Assembly: GCA_003022435.1 (NCBI GenBank)
Contig: PXUA01000019.1
Coordinates: 119,079 to 183,078 of the forward strand
DNA: 64,000 nt
DNA from: Bacteroidetes bacterium SW_9_63_38
Lineage (GTDB): Bacteria > Bacteroidota > Rhodothermia > Rhodothermales > Salinibacteraceae
Direction: 5' to 3'
The number at the start of each line of letters is the position of its first letter. Position 1 is the stretch's first letter. Of this stretch, positions 44,934-53,727 are shown piece after piece. A model generated the notes under the pieces. It had not been told where the DNA came from. It made no database searches and was given only the letters and a program-made list of their open reading frames with translations. A program made the position numbers and the translations under genes.

Positions 44934-45418
44934 GGGGCGAGAGGGACCCGGGCACCCACACGAGAACCGGATGGCTCTGTCTGTCCGCCGTCGATCGTTG
45001 TTTCCGTGCGTTCTCACGGATCGTCGGGGAGTGGGTATCATTCCGCAGACCTCCCGCAACCCTCCGCTCACCCCGGACGGATGAGACAAACAGCTTCTCA
45101 TCGCACAAGCGCCTCCTGCGCTCCCGAGCACCTGCCAGCATACAGTTGGTCTGCACGTGTAGCAGGACACTGGACGTTTTGAGGACTGGGCTGTAAGTTA
45201 CATTCCGTAGCGGAGTTCAGCTACACATCCATAATCAGAGCGCATGCGGTTCTGTTGGATCGAGAGCGTGGAGGATGTGGGGGCGGCTCACGCGCCTGCA
45301 TCCGTACCCCCTCCCCCGTTGCACGCCTGAACCTTGAAGCAGATCTGGCATTAAGCACCGCTTGGACGCTGTGCATTACAGTTGTCGGCACCTTCGGTGA
45401 GCACGCCATTCTCCCATT
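44934..45418. other. Intergenic region, 485 bases
   Basis: Between tpiA and the cyclic-nucleotide-binding protein, both plus strand. It contains several G+C hairpins but no clear terminator T-run. I looked for SRP RNA, tmRNA and RNase P signatures and saw none. Short open frames are not convincing. Confidence 0.4.
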
Positions 45419-45934
45419 TTGGATAGTTTCTGGGGCAATATATTTCGCCAGACGGACGAGGAATCCGTCTTCACGCTGTTGAAGGACATCCCGCTATTCG
45501 ACGGCCTATCGAGCGGAGAGCTCTCCGACGTGAAGGCGACTCTTCATCGTCGAGAGTACGAGCCCGGAGAGGTGCTTTTTCATCAGGGGAATCCGGGGGT
45601 GGGGATGTACATCATTCAAGAAGGGACCATCGCAATTGTCGACGAGTCGACGGGCGATACGATCGTAGAACTGTCCGACGGCGATTTTTTCGGGGAGATG
45701 GCTCTTCTGAACGAGACGCCTCGTTCGGCCACCGCGGAGGCGCACACCAAGTCGGTCCTGTACGGCCTGTTTCGGCCCGATCTGCTGGGGCTCGTGGACC
45801 GAGACCCTGCACTGGGGGTAAAGATTCTGCTTCGCATGTCGCGCGTCATCAGCGAGCGGCTCGTGCAGACGAATGAAACCGTCCGGGAGCTTCGCGCTCG
45901 CCTGCACGAGTTGGACGCGGAGGTAGAAGCATAG
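45419..45934 (+). CDS. Cyclic nucleotide-binding domain protein without DNA-binding domain
   Basis: A 171-residue protein with one CAP/CRP-type cyclic nucleotide-binding domain (about 18-135): LLKDIPLFDGLSSGEL, YEPGEVLFHQGNPGVGMYII and the phosphate-binding cassette DFFGEMALLNETPRSATA, with Glu and Arg in their ligand positions. After it comes only a helix (ISERLVQTNETVRELRARLH), so there is no helix-turn-helix. It should sense cAMP or cGMP and act by protein contact. The start is TTG 45419. A class III cyclase-FHA protein is encoded 2.7 kb downstream, a possible source of ligand. Confidence 0.85.
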   Translation: MDSFWGNIFRQTDEESVFTLLKDIPLFDGLSSGELSDVKATLHRREYEPGEVLFHQGNPGVGMYIIQEGTIAIVDESTGDTIVELSDGDFFGEMALLNETPRSATAEAHTKSVLYGLFRPDLLGLVDRDPALGVKILLRMSRVISERLVQTNETVRELRARLHELDAEVEA

Positions 45935-46135
45935 CGTTCTCCCGACCGGATGGTGCGTCCAAACCGACGCTGGGCGTAGTCCTGCTGGTGCGTGCCATCG
46001 GCCGGATCGAGAAGCGCTGTGGTGCCGCGATCGCCCCGTAGATCGAGCCCTCACTCCTTTCGCACGCAGGCTGTGCGTTGGCTCCCCCTTTGTCGCGTTT
46101 CCGCACACTGACTGAGGTCCGTCCGGATCGGTGCT

Positions 46136-47197
46136 ATGCCGCACGCAGACGAGGACCGCTCGATGACGACGATGGTGCAGAATTTTCTGCGCCGGATCCG
46201 CGGCCTGCTGTTTCTGGGAGGCGTGGCGGTCCTGTTTTATTTTCTGCAGGGCGTCGCGCAGCTGCTGCTCATCGCGGCGCTCGTGGCTTACATCCTGAAT
46301 CCGCTCGTGAGCCGGCTTCAGGTCCAGATGAGTCGCACGCGGGCCACGCTCATCGTCTTCGGACTTCTGGTGGGGACAATGGTGGGGGGCGGGATGCTCA
46401 TCGGCCCGGTCGTGGAGCAGCAAATCGAGGCGGTGCGGGCCAGCGTCGATCCGGATCGGGTCACGCATGTCATTCAACAACTCGACGCGCAGCTCAACGC
46501 CATCTCTAGCTCGATTGGAGGGGGCGAGGTCCGGTTCGAGGAGCGCATCGACCAGAAGTCGAAGGCGTGGACCCGGGGCGTCGTGAATATGGCCCCCGGT
46601 CTGCTGGGCCTCGTGACGAACATCATCCTGGTCCCCTTCATGGCGGTGTTTCTGCTTCGGGACGGACCGCAGATCAAGCGTGGGCTGATCCGATTCGTCC
46701 CGAACCGATACTTCGAGTTCAGCCTCGAAGCCCTCCACAAAATTGACATTCAGCTGGGAAATTATTTTCGGGGACTGGTGATGGAAATTTCCATCGTGAG
46801 TGTCCTGGCAATCACGGCTCTCTGGATGCTCAACGTCCCGGCGTTCGTGCTCATCGGTATTCTGGCGGGGATCACGACGGTGATCCCTTACGCGGGGTCG
46901 TTGCTCGGGGGAAGCGTTGGGGTTCTCATCAAGCTGGCCAGCACTGGGTCGGCATCGGCTGCTGCCGTTGTTCTACTTGCACTTCTTGCCATTCAGATTG
47001 CGGATGAGGCGCTCATTCAGCCGCTTGTCTTTGCGCAGGCGGTGGACTTGCATCCCCTTGAGGTGCTCATCGCCGTGTGGGTTGCCGCGCAGTTCTTCGG
47101 GGTTGTCGGCATGGTGCTGGCGATCCCGGTGACCAGTGCCGGGAAGGTGGTTATCTCGGAGGGGGCGGCGCTCATTCAGCAGTACCAGTTCAGTTGA
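46136..47197 (+). CDS. AI-2E family transporter (PerM-like)
   Basis: A 353-residue membrane protein with about eight transmembrane segments. Family blocks are AALVAYILNPLVSRL (near 52-66), the soluble central region, VPFMAVFLLRDG, GNYFRGLVMEISIVSVLAIT and the re-entrant VPAFVLIGILAGITTVIPYAG, ending with DLHPLEVLIAVWVAAQFFGV. The family includes AI-2 exporters, Na+/H+ antiporters and permeases of unknown cargo. In a halophile, sodium or osmolyte transport is conceivable but unproven. Start ATG 46136. Confidence 0.88.
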   Translation: MPHADEDRSMTTMVQNFLRRIRGLLFLGGVAVLFYFLQGVAQLLLIAALVAYILNPLVSRLQVQMSRTRATLIVFGLLVGTMVGGGMLIGPVVEQQIEAVRASVDPDRVTHVIQQLDAQLNAISSSIGGGEVRFEERIDQKSKAWTRGVVNMAPGLLGLVTNIILVPFMAVFLLRDGPQIKRGLIRFVPNRYFEFSLEALHKIDIQLGNYFRGLVMEISIVSVLAITALWMLNVPAFVLIGILAGITTVIPYAGSLLGGSVGVLIKLASTGSASAAAVVLLALLAIQIADEALIQPLVFAQAVDLHPLEVLIAVWVAAQFFGVVGMVLAIPVTSAGKVVISEGAALIQQYQFS

Positions 47198-47557
47198 GAA
47201 GAAACGGCCTGACGGTCTGCCTGCGCTCGAGTGTCTCCCCCTGTTCTGCTCGCCCTCGTCCGGGATCTGTGCGGCGTGATGTATTCGCGGTGCGGCGCCC
47301 TCGTTCAGCATTGCGGTTTTACGTCGCCCCCCTCCGGCTCCACCGGCCCGTTTGTCCTACGTGGTCGTCCGTTGGTCGTACTGCCCTCTCACAACGCGCT
47401 GAGGGAGGGGGGCTTTCGAGGGCCGCGCCGCAGAGGCACGAATTCCGACGAACTACTGTGTCCCCATGCGCGTCTGCTTGACTTCCAGAACGGGGTTTCG
47501 GACATTTAAGAGCGCCCCATACTTTCGTATCTCTTGATCCAGGTCTCTGCACTACTT
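47198..47557. other. Intergenic region, 360 bases
   Basis: Between the permease and the TerB-like gene. TACTTTCG near 47519-47526, followed by CTCTTG, resembles the Bacteroidota -7 element TAnnTTTG and could be the promoter of the TerB-like gene. Otherwise I see only pyrimidine-rich sequence without a gene or terminator. Confidence 0.4.
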
Positions 47558-48226
47558 ATGTCCGATTCACTGGGATTAAAGGTTGTTAACCGCGTAGAGG
47601 AAACGGACCGGTTGCCGTTTCTGAAAGCACTCGCCCACATTGCGATTGTCGACGACACCGTCGACCTCGACGAGAAGGAGATGGTTAAAGATTACACCGA
47701 GGCATGGAATCTCGGTGCGTCGGCGAAAGAACAAGTCCGTGAAATTCTCGACGCGGAACTGTCACTCTCACTGAACGGGCTCGTGGCGGAGTTTTCGGAG
47801 ACAGGGACGCGCTTTCTCCTGGTACAGGAGCTGATGCGACTCTCGCACGCGGACGGCACCTACGGCGACGCGGAACGGAAGGAAATCGCCGCCATCGCTC
47901 AACGGATGGGCATGGACGAGCGACAGTTTCGCGAAGTGGAGAAGTGGGTCGGGCGGGGACAAGCCTGGGAGGCCTCGTCCGGCGACGAGGGGGACGAAGG
48001 GGAGCTTGAGGAGGTGCTGGACCGCGACGACAATGAGGACGACGACGAGTACGACCTGTCTGACATTGATACGGGAGAGCCGAGCCTGGACGAGATTGAT
48101 CCGGGCGGGTACGAGTTCGATGAGGAAGAGCTTGATGAACTCGATGAGGAGGCTGAGGAGGCCGATGCCAACGACGAAGACGCGGAGGAGGGAGCGGAAG
48201 AAGATTCCCAGGAACAACAGGCGTAA
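47558..48226 (+). CDS. TerB-like protein with long acidic tail
   Basis: A 222-residue protein. About 20-135 is a TerB-like helical domain: LKALAHIAIVDDTVDLDEKE, then RLSHADGTYGDAERKEIAAI, both with the acidic metal-binding pattern of TerB repeats. The last 75 residues are almost entirely Asp/Glu (for example EEELDELDEEAEEADANDED) and must be disordered. TerB domains are thought to bind divalent metal and lie near signalling and membrane proteins. The start ATG 47558 gives MSDSLGLKVV. Function unknown; the tail is more extreme than neighbours. Confidence 0.75.
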   Translation: MSDSLGLKVVNRVEETDRLPFLKALAHIAIVDDTVDLDEKEMVKDYTEAWNLGASAKEQVREILDAELSLSLNGLVAEFSETGTRFLLVQELMRLSHADGTYGDAERKEIAAIAQRMGMDERQFREVEKWVGRGQAWEASSGDEGDEGELEEVLDRDDNEDDDEYDLSDIDTGEPSLDEIDPGGYEFDEEELDELDEEAEEADANDEDAEEGAEEDSQEQQA

Positions 48227-48667
48227 TCCGTCGCCGAGCCGAAGAGTGGACCGGCGTGAAGTGCACTTCTGAACGAAAAATCCGGTGGTACGAATGCGTT
48301 CTCCAGTCAGCGATGTCCCTGAGATGGCTTCCTTAAGGGCCCACGAGTGCTCCCTGATACCGGTGTGCATCTCCCGAAGGAACCGCAGGCGGGGAAGGTC
48401 GTCTGATCTGTTCGATGAAGGGGGGCTGGCCCGGGAAGCGGAACGCATTGATTAATCGTCACGTCCCGTGCGGGCGGTTTTTGATCTTCGCGTTGAACCG
48501 TCCCGCGGCTGGAACGGCAGAGGGTGAACATAAGTGCATTTGTGGGATTCTATGCTCTTCCATCCGACAGTTGCTGCGCCCCTGGGAAGAGCATCCCGAG
48601 ACGATTTCGGCTCTTCCCTTCACGGTCGTCACCTCCCACGCTTTTTCCGTCTATTTGACTTTGCCTG
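48227..48667 (+). other. Structured 441-base leader/intergenic region before the cyclase gene
   Basis: Three potential hairpins precede the cyclase start. CGGGCGGTT (48471-48479) pairs with AACCGTCCCG (48496-48505) with one bulge. Next are two mutually exclusive pairings at 48554-48618, described separately. The upstream half (48227-48440) shows nothing I can name. No gene is supported. Confidence 0.45.
48554..48618 (+). promoter_or_regulatory. Mutually exclusive hairpins upstream of the cyclase-FHA gene
   Basis: GCTCTTCC (48554-48561) can pair with GGAAGAGC (48585-48592). The same GGGAAGAGC (48584-48592) can instead pair with GCTCTTCCC (48610-48618), forming a 9-bp stem with an inner CCGA/TCGG. 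One strand shared by two perfect partners is the logic of an attenuator or riboswitch expression platform. The second hairpin ends 49 bases before the ATG. No strong T-run follows, so translational or processing control is as likely as termination. Confidence 0.45.
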
Positions 48668-49573
48668 ATGTCACGCACCGCTGAGCTTGCCATCTGCTTC
48701 GCCGACATCTGCGACAGCACAGCGCTGTTTGAGGAGTACGGCGACGACAAGGCCCGTGAGATCGTGGGACGAGTTCTCGACGTGATCTCGGACGTGGTTC
48801 GAGAGTACAATGGGACCGTCGTAAAAACCATTGGCGATGAGGTAATGGGGACGTTCCCCGAACTCATCGCCGCGACCAGTGCGGTGACGAAGTTCCCACA
48901 GGCCGTGCGCACTGACGAACGGACCGCGCCCCTCGGCATTGAGATTCGAGTCGGCATGTGTTACGGCTCGGTCGTCCAGGAAGACGATGGCGACGTGTAC
49001 GGGGATGCCGTCAACACGGCGTCGCGCCTCGTGGACTGGGCTCGGGCAGCGCAGGTCGTGACCACGGCGACCACCCTGGAGCCACTGCCGGACTTTTTCG
49101 AAAGCCGGACTCGTAATCTGGGCGAAACCACGCTCCGGGGAAAAGAGGAAACGGTGGAGATTGTGGAGCTGCTGGGCGAGCAGAGCGGGTCCAACCTGAC
49201 GGTGGTAGAGAGCGGCGGCCCACAGCCGGCACAGCAGGAGCAGACGCGGACCGTGCTGGCGCTGAAGTACGGAGGAGAGACCGTGACCGTAGAGGATGGG
49301 CCTCTCATGATCGGACGCGGTTCGAAGAGCGACCTGCAGGTGGCTGACTCCCGCGTATCACGGACGCACGCAGTGATTGAGCGGCAGCGCGACTCGTTCA
49401 TGCTCACGGACAGTAGCACGAACGGGACCTACGTCCAGATCGGGGACGAGGAGGTCATGTTCTTACACCGAGAGCAGCTTCGGTTGCATGGGGAAGGACA
49501 CCTGAGTCTCGGGCGTCACGTGGACGCCGACGAGGCGCAACTACTCACGTTTGAGTGCAAGGCGACCTCTTGA
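48668..49573 (+). CDS. Class III adenylate/guanylate cyclase fused to an FHA domain
   Basis: A 301-residue soluble protein. The cyclase domain (about 5-175) has both metal-binding aspartates (CFADICDST and KTIGDEVMGTF) and the transition-state Asn/Arg in DAVNTASRL, so it should be active. An FHA domain follows (about 195-295): LMIGRGSKSDLQVADSRVSR, then HAVIE and SSTNGTYV, giving the Gly-Arg, Ser-Arg-His and Asn-Gly signature for phosphothreonine binding. It thus probably makes cAMP or cGMP under control of a phosphorylated partner. It is preceded by a structured leader. Confidence 0.9.
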   Translation: MSRTAELAICFADICDSTALFEEYGDDKAREIVGRVLDVISDVVREYNGTVVKTIGDEVMGTFPELIAATSAVTKFPQAVRTDERTAPLGIEIRVGMCYGSVVQEDDGDVYGDAVNTASRLVDWARAAQVVTTATTLEPLPDFFESRTRNLGETTLRGKEETVEIVELLGEQSGSNLTVVESGGPQPAQQEQTRTVLALKYGGETVTVEDGPLMIGRGSKSDLQVADSRVSRTHAVIERQRDSFMLTDSSTNGTYVQIGDEEVMFLHREQLRLHGEGHLSLGRHVDADEAQLLTFECKATS

Positions 49574-49622
49574 CTTCACGACACGCGAGGGATCGAACGG
49601 CCGAAGCGTGAAGCCGAAGGTG

Positions 49623-49838
49623 TTATTCGTCTCCGTCGTCGGCGTCGTCGGCCGGGCCGTGCTCGTCGTAGTCGTTGACATGAAAGCCCTCTCCCTTGAA
49701 GATGACGCCGGCATTGCCGGTGATAATGCGCTCCACGTTCTGGCCGGTCTCCGGACATTCCTCCAACGGGTCCTCCGTGATCTTCTGCTGAACCTCAAAG
49801 GTGGTCCCGTCTTCGCGGCGGTAGGTATAGGTCGGCAT
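49623..49838 (-). CDS. FmdB-like small protein with degenerate zinc ribbon
   Basis: A 71-residue protein aligned by eye to FmdB-family zinc ribbons: MPTYTYRREDGTTFEV matches the usual MPxYEYxCxxCxxxFEx, and DPLEECPETGQNVERIITG matches the second knuckle, followed by GVIFKGEGFHVNDY. Three of the four usual cysteines are absent, leaving only the Cys of EECPETG, so zinc binding is unlikely. The tail is acidic. Start ATG 49838. Convergent with the cyclase gene. Confidence 0.78.
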   Translation of the reverse strand: MPTYTYRREDGTTFEVQQKITEDPLEECPETGQNVERIITGNAGVIFKGEGFHVNDYDEHGPADDADDGDE

Positions 49839-50086
49839 AAGGGCAGTGGGAGATCCGGTGCGAGGAACATGAGAGAATGAAGTCCTGAGCGGAACGCGGT
49901 GGGCCTTGAAAAGTGTTCCGGGTTCGCGAAGTGAGGCGCAGGGTTGGACGAGAATTTTTAAAACCGGGACACTTGGGGGCGAAGGTATGCCCTCTTCGAG
50001 ATCGTTAGCACGGGGAGGTGCTCGTGTGCCCCCGTCGTTAATCCTCGTCGCTGAACCGTCCGGATGAGGGGATGCCCTCTCCGGGG

Positions 50087-50134
50087 GAGCAGCGAGACGG
50101 CTACTACGGGGAGCAGCGAGACGGCTACTACGGA
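50087..50134. repeat. 24-bp tandem duplication across the hydrolase stop codon
   Basis: GAGCAGCGAGACGGCTACTA followed by CGGG (50087-50110) is repeated at 50111-50134 with one final-base difference. On the minus strand the second copy contains the last codon and TAG stop of the hydrolase gene; the first copy repeats it downstream. Confidence 0.7.
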
Positions 50135-50976
50135 AGGTGGGCGTTGAGCCAATCGACGAGGTCGGTGAGCACGCTGTCCTTTTCCGGCTCGTGAAAGGTT
50201 TCGTGGTAGAGCCCCTCGTAGAACTGGAGGGTTTTGTCGGAGGTGCCCGCCCGTTCGTACAGCTCCTGGCTCCAGCGGGGACTCGTGAGCGTATCGGCGG
50301 TGCCGTGAACGACGAGAAACGGCGTGCGCAGGGCGTGCAGGCGGGCACGCGTCTCCTTCCCGGCCCGAAGCATCTCGGCCCCCGTCCGGGCCAGCACGCG
50401 CCCATGGTAGTTGAGGGGATCGGCCTCGGCCTCCTCCACGACAGCCGGGTCGCGCGAGATCGCGTCGTCGGGGGAGCGCACGGTCGGAAGGGTAGGCCAC
50501 GCCCATCCGAGCAGTCGGGCGACGCGGCGCAGGAGCGGGGCCAGATCTGGATTGATCTCCAGTGCCGGGGCGCTCAACAGGAGGCCGCGCACCGACGGGG
50601 TCCGATTCAGTACGAACTTGAGGACGACGAGGCCGCCCATGCTGTGGCCAAACAAGAACAGGGGACGGTCCGGGCCCTGCGAGCGGACGGCACGCAGCAC
50701 CTGATTAAGGTCGTCGAGGTACGTGTCGAATGTGTCGACATAGGCCCGACGCCCGCCGGAGCGCCCGTACCCTCGTTGGTCGTAGGCGTGCACACGGACA
50801 TTCCGGTTCACGAGGGCATGGGCGACATCGCCGTAGCGGTTGCAGTGCTCAGCGTAGCCGTGCACCAGCAGGGCGAGTGCCTCCGGAGCGCCGGGAGGTG
50901 CCCAGTACTGGGTGTGGAGCGAGGTGCCGTCTTCCGTAACGAGGGTATCGCGGTGAGTCGGGGGAAACGCGATCAT
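50128..50976 (-). CDS. Alpha/beta hydrolase, monoacylglycerol lipase-like
   Basis: A 282-residue serine hydrolase of the Hydrolase_4/MAGL type. It has LALLVHGYAEHCNRY (oxyanion HG, 39-40), YDQRGYGRSGGRRAY, nucleophile Ser112 in GHSMGG (110-115), acid Asp in VVHGTADTLTSP, and His in EGLYHETFHE. It lacks a signal peptide from ATG 50976, which I prefer; the frame stays open about 440 bases upstream but without family similarity. Probably hydrolyses monoglycerides or lysophospholipids. A tandem duplication spans its stop. Confidence 0.87.
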   Translation of the reverse strand: MIAFPPTHRDTLVTEDGTSLHTQYWAPPGAPEALALLVHGYAEHCNRYGDVAHALVNRNVRVHAYDQRGYGRSGGRRAYVDTFDTYLDDLNQVLRAVRSQGPDRPLFLFGHSMGGLVVLKFVLNRTPSVRGLLLSAPALEINPDLAPLLRRVARLLGWAWPTLPTVRSPDDAISRDPAVVEEAEADPLNYHGRVLARTGAEMLRAGKETRARLHALRTPFLVVHGTADTLTSPRWSQELYERAGTSDKTLQFYEGLYHETFHEPEKDSVLTDLVDWLNAHLP

Positions 50977-51709
50977 GACATACGCGGAGCCGAGGGAAGA
51001 GAATGCGCCGGACAGGTGGAGGTCGGGATGGAAAGGGGGACGCGACTGTACCCGGAACGAGAGAAACCGGTCGGGGCCCGGCGTGAATCCCATACCAAAT
51101 TCGGGCAGGATCTCGCTGGGAGGAACAATCCCCACGAATACGTGATTTCTGCTTCCGCTATCTGCTCGTCGCCGAGTACATGCCTTCATGGGTGGTCTCC
51201 TGCTCACATCGCGCACGGTGGGGCTTCTTCTCCTCACGGGACTCGTCCTTCCCCTCGTGCGGGAGGTCGCCCGAGAGACCTTATCGAAAGCCCGGAAACA
51301 GTACGGGGCCGGCCGGTCGGCACAAACTCCCGTACCTCCGGTCGTGCGACTCGACCCCGCTGTTCTGTTCCGACGGGGGACGTTCGTCCCGGGCGGTCGG
51401 CTTGTGCGTCGGCTCGTCACGGCCCGTCCTATGGGCCCGTAGCCGACGTTGACGTTGCCGCGTTACCGGGGGATCGCCCCCCCTGACACCACACGCTGCC
51501 TGCAGTATGGGGCGTCTGTGTGTCTGATCTGAGAAGTGCGGCGGTGCGTGAGAGAAGCGGATCGATACCGGAGGGGCACGCACAGCGCGAATCGCGCCGG
51601 CTGATAACAGGTGATTCGGAGGAGAGAGGTCCCTCGACAGGGTGTTCAGCACCGCGCCGCTGCGCTGTGTTCTCGTAACTTTGCCTATGCAACTGAGCGA
51701 ACGACTGAA
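50977..51709. other. Intergenic region, 733 bases
   Basis: Separates the minus-strand hydrolase from plus-strand secD. The longest frame worth mention is 51188-51442 plus (84 residues, Leu-rich start MGGLLLTSRTVGLLLLTGLV then Arg-rich). It is basic, unlike the acidic proteome around it, so I doubt it is a gene. I see no convincing RNA gene or terminator. Confidence 0.4.
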
Positions 51710-53659
51710 ATGCAGGGGAACGGATTGAAGCTTGGACTCACGATCTTCTTTGTTGGAATCTGCGGGTTTTACCTGTTCCCATCGGTTCAAAACTTGTACC
51801 TCTCGTACAAGATGGACCAGATGACGGCGGAAGAGCGCCAGGCGTATCAGACGAACAATCGGCAGTGGATTGAGGGGGTGCAGGAGGAGTCGCTGAACCT
51901 CGGGTTGGACCTGCAGGGAGGCATGCATGTGATCCTGGAGGTGGAGATGGGGAAGCGCCTCGAACAGCTGGCCCAGGATACCGACCAGGCGTTCCGGACC
52001 GCCCTCAACGCTGCAACCGAGCGGGCCCGGCAGGAGGACGTGAGTGTCGTGAACGCGTTCGTACAGGCGTTTGAAGAGAAGAATCCGGACGGACGGCTCT
52101 CACGCTACTTCCGGAACGAGTCGGAAGGCATCACGCGCCGGTCGACGAACGACGAGGTGCAGGAGTATCTTCAGAAGAAGGCCGACGACGCGGTGGACCA
52201 GGCGATGGATATTGTGCGGAACCGAGTGGACCGATACGGGGTGACGGAGCCGTCTATCCAGAAACAGGGGGCCCGACGGGTGTCGGTGGAACTCCCCGGG
52301 GTGGACGATCCGGCGCGCGTGCGGAGCTTGTTGGAGAGTGCGTCGCAACTCACATTCCATTTGATGGCCGATCCCCAGGAGTTGCGGGCGTCCGTCCAGC
52401 GCATCACTGAGTATTACGAGCCCTCGGCCACCGACACGGCCCAGGTGGCCGAGGCGGCGGACACGACCGCGCAGGACACCTCCGGGGCCATGACGGGCGA
52501 CACGACGGAATCTGAGGGCACCGAGCTCGCTACTACCGACGACGACACGACGGAAGGCACGGCGCTCACCGAGTCGGAAACGGAGGAGAGTGCAGGCCCC
52601 CAGAACGATCTTCTCTCGGTGATGCAACCGCTGCCCCGCCAGGACGCGCCGGTCGTGGGGCGTGTGCTGGAGTCCGACACGGCCAGGGCAAACGAGCTGA
52701 TGAGCCGACCGGCGGTCCGGAAGATGCTGCCGTCGGGGACCGAGCTCATGTGGGGGGCACGCAACTTGGCGCCGGAGGGGCAGGAGCCGATGTATCCGCT
52801 CCTGGCCGTGAAGGCGGAGCCGGAGCTGACCGGCGACGTGATCACCGAAGCGTCGGTGCAATTCGACCAGCAGACAAACCAGCCCGCTGTGTCGATGACA
52901 ATGAACTCGGAGGGGGCGCGCGCCTGGTCTCGACTTACGGGGGCGAACGTCGGCAAGCAGGTGGCCATCGTGCTCGACAACATCGTGTACTCGAATCCGG
53001 TGGTCGAACAGCGCATCACCGGGGGACGCTCGTCCATCGACGGCCTGGAGAGCCGGCAGGAGGCCGAGGACATCGTGACGATTCTCCGGTCCGGGTCGCT
53101 GCCGGCGCCGGTCAACATCATTCAGGAGCGCACGGTCGGCCCGAGTCTCGGGGAATCTTCCATTCGCGCCGGAATCATCTCCATTGTCGTGGGGCTACTT
53201 CTGGTGGTCCTCTTCATGATTATGTACTACCGCACCGCTGGGGTTGTCGCCGACATTGCGCTTCTGCTGAACCTGATTCTGATTCTGGGCATTCTCGCCG
53301 GGTTCGGGGCGACGCTTACGCTGCCGGGGATCGCCGGCATTGTGCTGACGATCGGGATGGCGGTCGATGCCAACGTGCTCATCTACGACCGGGTGCGGGA
53401 GGAGCAAAATACTGGAAAAACGCTGCGGGCGGCCATCTCGGCCGGGTACGAGCAGTCCCTGAGCGCCATTCTCGACGCCAATATCACGACCTTCTTCATG
53501 GGCGTGATTCTGTATTCCTTCGGGGTCGGCCCGGTTCAGGGGTTCGCGGTCACGCTTATGGCCGGGATTCTCTCGTCGCTCTTCACCGCGATCATCGTCA
53601 CGCGCCTCGTCTTCGACTACATGGTCGAGGAACGGCAGATGGACGTGAGCTACGGGTAG
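51710..53659 (+). CDS. secD: Protein translocase subunit SecD
   Basis: Inner-membrane component of SecDF, which uses proton or sodium motive force to pull proteins across after SecA. The 649-residue protein has an N-terminal membrane helix (LKLGLTIFFVGICGFYLFPS), D1 motif LNLGLDLQGGMHVILEV, a periplasmic P1 region with an unusually long acidic Thr/Asp/Glu insert (about 235-300), and the C-terminal five-helix RND part (AGIISIVVGLLLVVLFMIMY, IVLTIGMAVDANVLIYDRVR). Start ATG 51710. secF follows after 68 bases. Confidence 0.95.
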   Translation: MQGNGLKLGLTIFFVGICGFYLFPSVQNLYLSYKMDQMTAEERQAYQTNNRQWIEGVQEESLNLGLDLQGGMHVILEVEMGKRLEQLAQDTDQAFRTALNAATERARQEDVSVVNAFVQAFEEKNPDGRLSRYFRNESEGITRRSTNDEVQEYLQKKADDAVDQAMDIVRNRVDRYGVTEPSIQKQGARRVSVELPGVDDPARVRSLLESASQLTFHLMADPQELRASVQRITEYYEPSATDTAQVAEAADTTAQDTSGAMTGDTTESEGTELATTDDDTTEGTALTESETEESAGPQNDLLSVMQPLPRQDAPVVGRVLESDTARANELMSRPAVRKMLPSGTELMWGARNLAPEGQEPMYPLLAVKAEPELTGDVITEASVQFDQQTNQPAVSMTMNSEGARAWSRLTGANVGKQVAIVLDNIVYSNPVVEQRITGGRSSIDGLESRQEAEDIVTILRSGSLPAPVNIIQERTVGPSLGESSIRAGIISIVVGLLLVVLFMIMYYRTAGVVADIALLLNLILILGILAGFGATLTLPGIAGIVLTIGMAVDANVLIYDRVREEQNTGKTLRAAISAGYEQSLSAILDANITTFFMGVILYSFGVGPVQGFAVTLMAGILSSLFTAIIVTRLVFDYMVEERQMDVSYG

Positions 53660-53727
53660 AATCGAGGAGCCGACGGCGGTCCCGTCCGCCCTTCTCTCTG
53701 TTGTGAACCAAGGACTTTCGGAGGATT

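Noticed and set aside
44934..45418. Possible structural RNA (SRP, tmRNA or RNase P) in the long gap after tpiA
   Set aside because: None of the conserved core sequences of these RNAs is present.
51188..51442. 84-residue Leu/Arg-rich plus-strand open frame upstream of secD
   Set aside because: Composition is unlike the acidic proteome and there is no family similarity; mentioned only in the intergenic note.
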